A DNA stretch of 11,694 nucleotides from an uncultured bacterium (GTDB lineage Bacteria > Bacillota > Clostridia > Lachnospirales > Lachnospiraceae). Positions 7,003-11,694 of this stretch are shown in pieces. The notes beneath the pieces were generated by a model, which made no database searches, was not told the origin of the DNA, and worked only from the letters and a program-made list of their open reading frames with translations. The position numbers and the translations under genes were made by a program. The first letter of the stretch is position 1; each line of letters starts with the position of its first letter. Location: NCBI GenBank assembly GCA_947088515.1, contig CAMUHA010000101.1:1-11694 (forward strand), in the 5' to 3' direction.

Positions 7003-8199
7003 CTAATTTTTTTCATAATATTGCGAAAGCTTTGTTACCGCATTTATCACATCCTGCACATCCTGGTCTGTCATAGCCGGATATAGAGGAAGTGTAAGCA
7101 TCTCTTCATATAGCTTCTCCGCCTTGGGACACAGCCCTCTTTTATACCCCATTTTTTCATAATAAGGGAAATAATAGACGGGAATATAATGCACATTACA
7201 TATAATATTTTCAGCAAACATAGCTTCGAAAAATTCTTTTCTCCCAATCTGCAGCCTCTCCAGTTTCAGCCTTAAAATATACAGATGCCTTGTGGTATCC
7301 GATTCTGGTATTTCCCTCTGTACAACCACCTGGGGCAACCTGGAAAATGCTTCATCATAGGCTTTTACTATTTCTTTCCGCCTTTTTGAAAACCGGGGCA
7401 GCTTGTCCAGCTGACTAATTAAGAGAGCTGCCTGTATATCTGTCAAACGGTAATTCGGTCCCAGACAAATTTGCTCATAATACCATGGTCCTTCCGGCTT
7501 ATGCTCCATCTCTCCCTGGTCTTTCGTAATTCCGTGCGTTCTGTATAATTTCAGTTTATCATAATATTCCTTACTGTTTGTCAGAACAGCTCCCCCTTCG
7601 CCACTGGTTACTGTCTTTACCGGATGAAAGCTGAACGTTGTCATATCCGCAATGGAGCCATTACATCTGTCTTTGTAACGGGTTCCGATGGAATGGGCGC
7701 CATCCTCTATCAGCACAAGGCCATTTTTGCGACAATGTGCCAGAAGCCTGTCAAGCTCTACCGATTGTCCTGTATAATCCACTGCAATCACTGCCTTGGT
7801 TTTTTCAGTAGTAAGAGCCTCCACCTGGGACGGGTCAATATTATATGTTTCCTCATTAATGTCCGCAAAAACCGGCTTTGCGCCGCAATAAAGCGCGCAA
7901 TTAGCAGAAGCAGCAAAGGTAATGGGCGTTGTAATTGCTTCATCCCCTTCCCCAAGCCCTGCTGCCATAGCCGCCATATGTAATGCAGCAGTTCCATTGC
8001 TGCATACCACTGCATATTTGGCGCCTGTAATCTGACAGAGCTTCTTCTCCAGCTCTCCTATCTTCGGTCCGCAGGTAATTTCATCGCTGCGCAGAACATT
8101 AGCTACCGCTTCAATGTCATCCTCATCAATACACTGATGTCCATAATATAATTTCTTATTCCGTACCGGAATCCCTCCGCAAATTGCAGGTTTGTCCAT
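7003..8199 (-). CDS. pseC: PseC-type nucleotide-sugar aminotransferase (DegT/DnrJ/EryC1/StrS family)
   Basis: A 398-residue PLP enzyme that converts a 4-keto nucleotide sugar to the 4-amino sugar, with glutamate as the usual donor. Visible features are the substrate/PLP segment SNGTAALHMA (68-77), ITFAASANCALYCGAKPVFADI (93-114), the cofactor Asp in IEDGAHSIG (164-172), the Schiff-base Lys195 in SFHPVKTVTSGEGG, and GPNYRLTDIQAAL (247-259). FAASANCALYCGA and FHPVKTVTSGEGG are the wording of PseC, which makes UDP-4-amino-4,6-dideoxy-N-acetyl-beta-L-altrosamine for pseudaminic acid. No partner dehydratase (PseB) or later Pse enzyme is in the window, so another 4-keto sugar remains possible. The start at 8199 is preferred: AGGAGG lies 4 bases upstream and the protein then begins as family members do. 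A longer start at 8307 would add 36 low-complexity residues overlapping the upstream gene. Confidence 0.85.
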   Translation of the reverse strand: MDKPAICGGIPVRNKKLYYGHQCIDEDDIEAVANVLRSDEITCGPKIGELEKKLCQITGAKYAVVCSNGTAALHMAAMAAGLGEGDEAITTPITFAASANCALYCGAKPVFADINEETYNIDPSQVEALTTEKTKAVIAVDYTGQSVELDRLLAHCRKNGLVLIEDGAHSIGTRYKDRCNGSIADMTTFSFHPVKTVTSGEGGAVLTNSKEYYDKLKLYRTHGITKDQGEMEHKPEGPWYYEQICLGPNYRLTDIQAALLISQLDKLPRFSKRRKEIVKAYDEAFSRLPQVVVQREIPESDTTRHLYILRLKLERLQIGRKEFFEAMFAENIICNVHYIPVYYFPYYEKMGYKRGLCPKAEKLYEEMLTLPLYPAMTDQDVQDVINAVTKLSQYYEKN

Positions 8200-8207
8200 G
8201 TGTCCTC

Positions 8208-8282
8208 CTATTCCAGTTCCGCTCCTTCCCTCATCCGCGCCTTTTCCCTCAGAGCAAATTCTTCCTGCTTCGCAGTCATCAT
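8208..8282 (-). CDS. Possible 24-residue ORF or frameshifted extension of the Spo0A-like protein
   Basis: ATGATG at 8282 overlaps the stop codon of the Spo0A-like gene and opens a 24-residue frame (MMTAKQEEFALREKARMREG...) ending in a TAG at 8208-8210, which merges into the ribosome binding site of the aminotransferase gene. The peptide is charged and strongly helix-forming. It has no good ribosome binding site of its own, so it would depend on translational coupling. The same frame extends upstream to an A6 tract near 8319, so a -1 shift there would fuse it to the Spo0A-like protein as a roughly 38-residue tail. It may be spurious. Confidence 0.3.
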   Translation of the reverse strand: MMTAKQEEFALREKARMREGAELE

Positions 8283-8740
8283 TTTCTCTGGGCGCTTCTT
8301 CGGGCATCCGTTGTTTTTTCCTGTTCCTCTACTGCCCTATCAGGCTCCTTTATCTTCTCCCATTTGCCGGAATTTTTGTGCATTCTTACTACATCCGCAA
8401 TCGCCGCTATGTACTCACTGTTTGTAGGTCTGCCCTGACCGCTCTCGGCACAGTAGCCAAACAGGTATTCAAAAGTCTCCTTATTTCCTCTTTCCCACGA
8501 AATCTCAATGGCATTTCGGATTGCTCTTTCTACCTTACCGTCTGTGGTATTGTAGAGTTTGGCTATTTCCGGGTATAGCAGCTTTGTGACACTGCCCACT
8601 ACCTTCATATCCTCTTCCGCCATAAGGACAGCCGTGCGCACATAACGGTATCCCTTCAGATGTGCAGGAACACCCATATCAAGCATCATATGTGAAACCA
8701 TCTGTTCTACTTTCTTCTCAACATCTACATCCATCTGCAT
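8279..8740 (-). CDS. Stand-alone Spo0A C-terminal DNA-binding domain protein (no receiver)
   Basis: This 153-residue protein matches the effector domain of the sporulation master regulator Spo0A over residues about 10-122: MGVPAHLKGYRYVRTAVLMA (22-41), ITKxLYPxIAxxYNTT-type text at 51-66, the recognition helix VERAIRNAIEISWERG (70-85), and GRPTNSEYIAAIAD (103-116). Full Spo0A is about 260-270 residues with an N-terminal phosphoreceiver; here only about ten residues precede the effector domain, so phosphorylation control is absent. The core VERAIR of the recognition helix is kept, so binding to a 0A-box-like site is plausible, but the residues before it (Asp-Gly-Lys) and Asn76, where Spo0A usually has His, differ. 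A charged tail (123-153) follows. The start could be ATG 8740 or ATG 8734; GGAAG lies 7 bases before the second. It heads the aminotransferase-glycosyltransferase-ligase gene run and may regulate it or itself. Confidence 0.9.
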   Translation of the reverse strand: MQMDVDVEKKVEQMVSHMMLDMGVPAHLKGYRYVRTAVLMAEEDMKVVGSVTKLLYPEIAKLYNTTDGKVERAIRNAIEISWERGNKETFEYLFGYCAESGQGRPTNSEYIAAIADVVRMHKNSGKWEKIKEPDRAVEEQEKTTDARRSAQRK

Positions 8741-8759
8741 ACTTCCGTTCTTCCCTTCT

Positions 8760-8865
8760 ACAAAAATAACTTTTGTTCCAGTATAAAATACGCCAATTTA
8801 TGTGAACAGTTGTAATTTACCGCACGATTCTAATCTCATGCCACACCGGTTATTAAAACTGTTCA
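8760..8865 (-). promoter_or_regulatory. Upstream region of the Spo0A-like gene: large inverted repeat and weak promoter
   Basis: TGAACAGTT (8803-8811) pairs exactly with AACTGTTCA (8857-8865), and the stem continues inward imperfectly (TAAT with ATTA, ACCG with CGGT). On the minus strand TTCACA (8801-8806) and TATACT (8780-8785) could form a promoter, but the 15-base spacer is short. The -35 would overlap one arm of the repeat, so a protein bound to the repeat could control it. A further small inverted repeat (ACAAAA with TTTTGT, 8760-8776) lies between this and the gene. No exact TGTCGAA 0A box was seen here. Confidence 0.35.
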
Positions 8866-8915
8866 TTTTCCTGCTCTGCGGACTGTAGAAATATCCATAG
8901 AAACAAAATTGTTCC

Positions 8916-9566
8916 TTACCTTTTGTCAGATAATTGCTCAAGAAAACAATTAAAAAATCTATAAAAACCTTTATTGCCCGCCAATGTATCCTGAGAATTG
9001 TCTTTTATATCATAATAATACTTTCCAGTGCGTATATCAATAGAAATACTGTCTATTGGAAATCCCTCCACTCTTTTGGGATGAGGTTTGTCAGTCAGCA
9101 AAAACTCCTCCCCCCACAGGTCTTCCTCCATGCTCTCAGCCCGTATCTCTTCATTCCATATCAGGCAAATAGCATTCATATATCGGGCACGGATTAAACC
9201 ATACTTTCTGACCAGTCCTGTATAAATGGCAAGCAAATCATCGTCACTGCGCCTTTTTTCCATCCTTCCCCGTACACAAACACCCGGTTGTTCTTCCTTT
9301 GGCAAGGGCTGACCGGTTTCATGATTCCATAAATACAGCCCGCTGTCACAGGAAAATACAGGACTGCCCAACAATTTATAATATGCTTCTGCTTTTATTC
9401 TTGCATTTTCCAGGGGCGTACTTCCTGTCTCCTCTAACCATGGAAGCGCAATTTTCCTTGCCGCAGCAACCTGGCTGATACTGGAAATTTCAACAGGAAG
9501 GCCTTTAAGCGCCCTTTCCATAAATAAAATTTTTGCATGATTTCCTGTTCCATAAATTATTTCCAT
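8916..9566 (-). CDS. HAM1/RdgB-like non-canonical purine NTP pyrophosphatase (divergent)
   Basis: A 216-residue cytosolic enzyme predicted to hydrolyse ITP, dITP and XTP to the monophosphate, keeping deaminated purines out of nucleic acids. Family features are the N-terminal TGNHAK (7-12), the catalytic/metal stretch EETGSTPLENARIKA (45-59), the CDSG motif (73-76) matching the usual DDSG, and PGV (94-96) matching the usual PGVYSAR. Unlike typical RdgB, the C-terminal SHR-type base-recognition motif is not obvious, the first Asp of DDSG is Cys, and a basic/acidic stretch (98-110) replaces the usual loop. Substrate preference may therefore differ. The start at 9566 has GAGAGG 6 bases upstream; a GTG at 9584 would add six residues. 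It lies 68 bases after the DNA glycosylase gene, suggesting co-transcription and a joint role against deaminated purines. Confidence 0.8.
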   Translation of the reverse strand: MEIIYGTGNHAKILFMERALKGLPVEISSISQVAAARKIALPWLEETGSTPLENARIKAEAYYKLLGSPVFSCDSGLYLWNHETGQPLPKEEQPGVCVRGRMEKRRSDDDLLAIYTGLVRKYGLIRARYMNAICLIWNEEIRAESMEEDLWGEEFLLTDKPHPKRVEGFPIDSISIDIRTGKYYYDIKDNSQDTLAGNKGFYRFFNCFLEQLSDKR

Positions 9567-9613
9567 CCCAAACCTCTCTCCCACAACTATGCGGTCGCTT
9601 TATCCATCCTCTC

Positions 9614-9646
9614 CCGGCAAAACCTTTGGTCTGTTTATTTTGCCGG
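9614..9646 (-). repeat. Hairpin spanning the stop codon of the DNA glycosylase gene
   Basis: CCGGCAAAA (9614-9622) pairs exactly with TTTTGCCGG (9638-9646) across a 15-base loop. In the minus-strand transcript the 5' arm includes the last codons of the glycosylase gene and the stop codon lies at the edge of the loop. No U-tract follows, so read-through into the next gene is expected; the hairpin could adjust translation or message stability between the two genes. Confidence 0.5.
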
Positions 9647-10168
9647 TTTATAATTATCATCTTCTACAATAAAACGCCATAACATATTTCTGTATTCCTC
9701 TGTGGCGTAGTCAATTCCAACTCTTTTTGCCGTAACATATCCAGGCTGACAACCGTCATCTTCCAGCCACAGCTGGTCAGATTCCACCATGTCGGCCTCA
9801 TTCAGTGTTTTATCTATTTTCATGGCACGGGTTAATTTCCCCGGCCCGTTAAATCCCGTCACGCCGCGGATTAACACCGCCTCTGGCTGCCCTTCCTTTC
9901 CACTTACCACATTAAACAGGGAGTGCATGCCATAGCAAAGATAAATATATGCAGTTCCGCCCTTTTCATATAAGACCTTTGTCCTGTCTGTTTTGCCCTT
10001 ACAGGCATGACACGCTGTATCTTCTACTCCGCAGTAGCATTCTGTTTCCATTATCCTGTATTTTAAAATTCCGTTTTCTGTCCTTCTGCATAAAAGTTTT
10101 CCTAAAAGCAAAGGCGCAAGCTGTGCCGCAGGCTGGCTCAAAAATTTTCTATCTAATCGTTTCGCCAT
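9635..10168 (-). CDS. aag: AAG/MPG-family 3-methyladenine (alkylpurine/hypoxanthine) DNA glycosylase
   Basis: A 177-residue base-excision repair enzyme that flips out and cleaves alkylated purines and hypoxanthine from DNA, leaving an abasic site. It shows the family core: LLGKLL (21-26), the catalytic acidic segment RIMETECYCGVEDTACHA (38-55) matching the human R-V-ETEAYLGxEDxAxH region, the tyrosine-rich AYIYLCYGMHSLFNVV (73-88) that supplies the intercalating and base-pocket residues, VLIRGV (98-103), and GPGKLTRAM (108-116). The length is slightly short for the family (about 190-210), mostly at the C-terminus, which ends soon after the RFIVEDD strand. The start at 10168 has GGAGG 7 bases upstream; an earlier start at 10204 would add 12 unrelated residues. 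It precedes the RdgB-like gene by 68 bases. Confidence 0.92.
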   Translation of the reverse strand: MAKRLDRKFLSQPAAQLAPLLLGKLLCRRTENGILKYRIMETECYCGVEDTACHACKGKTDRTKVLYEKGGTAYIYLCYGMHSLFNVVSGKEGQPEAVLIRGVTGFNGPGKLTRAMKIDKTLNEADMVESDQLWLEDDGCQPGYVTAKRVGIDYATEEYRNMLWRFIVEDDNYKPAK

Positions 10169-10258
10169 TTCTAATCCTCCAGTGTCCCATATGCCATATA
10201 CCATCTGCCGCCTGCCTTTATTTCTCTCCTATATATAATAAAGTATACACCGGCTTTA

Positions 10259-10360
10259 TTAATCTTCCAGATAGTCCAGATAGTCTTCTTCGCTGGCAAA
10301 AAGCATGTAATGTCCCTCTACCATCCCCATATATCCATTACTTACAAAATATCCTTTCAT
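10259..10360 (-). CDS. 33-residue small protein, Tyr/Met/acid-rich
   Basis: This short ORF has an ATG at 10360 with GGAGG 7 bases upstream, an ideal ribosome binding site. The product starts MKGYFVSNGYMGMVEGHYML, continues with FASEED, and ends YLDYLED. The pattern (an N-terminal half with repeated Gly-Tyr and Met-Gly, then a short acidic helix with spaced Tyr) looks like a real compact protein rather than chance reading, and I believe similar small unannotated proteins occur in Lachnospiraceae, though I could not check this. There is no signal peptide or membrane helix. It sits between the phosphate-transporter gene and the DNA glycosylase gene on the same strand; the glycosylase start is 90 bases further on. 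An 8-bp hairpin lies just upstream. Function unknown. Confidence 0.75.
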   Translation of the reverse strand: MKGYFVSNGYMGMVEGHYMLFASEEDYLDYLED

Positions 10361-10380
10361 ATTCAATCCTCCGTTTCCGC

Positions 10381-10404
10381 CTGTGAAATTTTTGTTTTTC
10401 ACAG
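10381..10404. repeat. 8-bp inverted repeat upstream of the small-protein gene
   Basis: CTGTGAAA (10381-10388) pairs exactly with TTTCACAG (10397-10404) around an 8-base T-rich centre, about 20 bases before the start codon of the 33-residue ORF and immediately upstream of its ribosome binding site. It could be an operator or a leader hairpin. The rest of the 10405-10520 gap shows no convincing promoter or terminator. Confidence 0.4.
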
Positions 10405-10520
10405 CACTGCTTTTTATTCCCGTTTTTATCTAATACCAGAATAACATTTGCAGTGTCCTATAAAACGGACTCATTCATATGAAACAATATTTTTTATCAT
10501 TGCTTACCCTAAAGTTGTTT

Positions 10521-11694
10521 TTATTTGGGAAGCTGGTAATGTTCCCTTAGACGTTTCACCTCCGCAATAAATGCCGGGTTTTCCTTATTGGCCAGATTGA
10601 ACTGATATTCATGGGTTTCAAAATTTTCTTCTTCCAGCTGCAGAAGGCACAAAGCCACATTGGAACAATGGTCTGATATCCTTTCATAATTGGTGGTTAT
10701 ATCTGAAAGCACAAATCCCATTTCAATTGTACATTTCCCTTTTCGCAGCCTTTTGATATGGCGCTTTTTCACCTCAGAATTTAAATAATCTATCACCTCT
10801 TCTAACGGCTCCACCATACCCGCCAGCTTAAGGTCTTCTGCCTGAAACACCTGAATACAGGTATTGACAATATCTTTTACTGCCCCGGTAAAAACAAGCA
10901 ATTCTTCCCTCGCCTTTTTGGAAAACAGCAGTTCTTTCTCACTCATCTCTTTTGCTGATTCCATAATATTTATTGCATGGTCCGAAATTCTTTCAAAATC
11001 GCCAATGCAGTGAAGCAGGACCGAAAGCTCCTGACTGTCCTTTGTGGTCAGATGCTTACTGCTTAATTTAACCAGATAAGACCCCAGCTCATCCTCATAA
11101 TGGTCCACCAGTTCTTCCAGCTCTATCACCTTAGCCGCTGCTTTTTTATCATATTTTTCAAACAATCCCATAGCCAGAAAAAGACCATCCCTGGCATAAT
11201 TTGCCATATCAACCGCAGCGTTCCTGCATTGTTCCAGCGCAAAACCAGGCGTGCTTAAGAAGCGTGAATCCAATATCTGTATTTCCTTCTTTGTCGTTTC
11301 CTGTATCTGCATCTCCCCGCCCCGTTCCGGGATTGTAAGATATGCCAGTCGCTCCAGCGCCCAGGTAAAAGGATACATGAAAACCACTGCCGCCACATTA
11401 AATGCCGTATGTATCACCGCTACTCCAAGAGCGCTTGCAGGCCTTCCAAGAAAGCTAAAATGTATCACTGCATCCAAAGAATAAAAAATAAGCATAAAAG
11501 CCACTGTCTTAATAATTTTATAATAAACGTTAACCAAAGCCGCTCTCTTTGCCGCCCTTCCCGCACTTGCGCTGGAAAGCAGCGCTGCCACACAGTCGCC
11601 TACATTCTGTCCCATTATAATAGGAATCGCTGTGGAATAGCTGACCGCACCGGATACGCACAAAGCCTGTAAAATACCTACCGATGCGGAAGAA
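10521..11694 (-). CDS. Na+/phosphate cotransporter with C-terminal PhoU-like domain (N-terminus beyond window)
   Basis: The frame is open to the window edge, so about 390 C-terminal residues are seen and the start is missing. The protein imports or exports phosphate with sodium at the cytoplasmic membrane. The visible part begins inside the second Na/Pi repeat with SSASVGILQAL, the end of the QSSSA signature, followed by AIPIIMGQNVGDCVAALL, which corresponds to the usual G-x-N-x-G-T-T element; here the two Thr are Asp and Cys. Two further hydrophobic stretches follow (including VAFMLIFYSL and VAVIHTAFNVAAVVFMYPF). The remaining ~240 residues form a helical PhoU-like domain with two metal-binding repeats, ERISDHAIN and ERISDHCSN (E-x3-D-x3-N). 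This is the NptA/YjbB-plus-PhoU architecture common in Clostridia. No clear terminator follows. Confidence 0.9.
   Translation of the reverse strand, partial: SSASVGILQALCVSGAVSYSTAIPIIMGQNVGDCVAALLSSASAGRAAKRAALVNVYYKIIKTVAFMLIFYSLDAVIHFSFLGRPASALGVAVIHTAFNVAAVVFMYPFTWALERLAYLTIPERGGEMQIQETTKKEIQILDSRFLSTPGFALEQCRNAAVDMANYARDGLFLAMGLFEKYDKKAAAKVIELEELVDHYEDELGSYLVKLSSKHLTTKDSQELSVLLHCIGDFERISDHAINIMESAKEMSEKELLFSKKAREELLVFTGAVKDIVNTCIQVFQAEDLKLAGMVEPLEEVIDYLNSEVKKRHIKRLRKGKCTIEMGFVLSDITTNYERISDHCSNVALCLLQLEEENFETHEYQFNLANKENPAFIAEVKRLREHYQLPK

Noticed and set aside
8200..8307. Longer start for the PseC-type gene, adding 36 residues
   Set aside because: The added residues are Gly/Glu/Ser-rich with no family match, overlap the upstream gene, and the ATG at 8199 has a strong AGGAGG.
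8184..8578. Several overlapping plus-strand frames of 75-128 residues
   Set aside because: They are antisense shadows of the Spo0A-like and PseC-type genes, rich in Ser/Pro/Phe/Leu with no ribosome binding sites.

Overview
All supported genes lie on the minus strand, so transcription runs from high to low coordinates. Several features suggest a spore-forming, Lachnospiraceae-type Firmicute (Clostridia): AGGAGG-type ribosome binding sites, moderate G+C, a Spo0A-type DNA-binding domain, a large lipoprotein solute-binding protein typical of gut Clostridia, and a NptA/PhoU fusion transporter. This assignment is inference from protein style, not from a database search.

Read in the direction of transcription, the window opens with the 3' part of a Na+/phosphate cotransporter fused to a PhoU-like domain (10521 to the window end, cut by the edge). 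Next is a 33-residue small protein with a strong ribosome binding site (10259-10360). A two-gene repair unit follows: an AAG/MPG-family 3-methyladenine/hypoxanthine DNA glycosylase (9635-10168) and a divergent HAM1/RdgB-like non-canonical purine NTP pyrophosphatase (8916-9566). Both can act against deaminated purines, one in DNA and one in the nucleotide pool.

The middle of the window is a probable glycan or modified-sugar operon headed by a regulator. Its members are a free-standing Spo0A C-terminal DNA-binding domain without receiver (8279-8740), a possible 24-residue overlapping ORF (8208-8282), a PseC-type sugar aminotransferase (7003-8199), a family-2 glycosyltransferase (5872-6897) and an ATP-grasp ligase (4624-5826). 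A remnant that looks like the tail of another glycosyltransferase sits between the aminotransferase and the glycosyltransferase. Downstream is an alpha/beta-hydrolase of the acetylesterase type (3699-4510). It appears broken: its reading frame shifts exactly at the oxyanion-hole loop, although the rest of the gene is well preserved.

The last unit starts at a near-perfect sigma-A promoter (3568-3595). It encodes a four-helix membrane protein of unknown function (2857-3417), an 800-residue oligopeptide-type substrate-binding lipoprotein with a large internal insertion (381-2783), and the first 41 residues of an OppB/DppB-type permease (cut at position 1). Two hairpins lie between the binding-protein and permease genes, and a perfect AT-rich dyad lies between the membrane-protein and binding-protein genes. 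These are likely devices for setting unequal expression within the operon.

No rRNA, tRNA, CRISPR array, insertion sequence or prophage gene was seen, and no classical intrinsic terminator with a good U-tract was found. No stretch longer than about 300 bases is left without a gene once the 33-residue ORF is counted.
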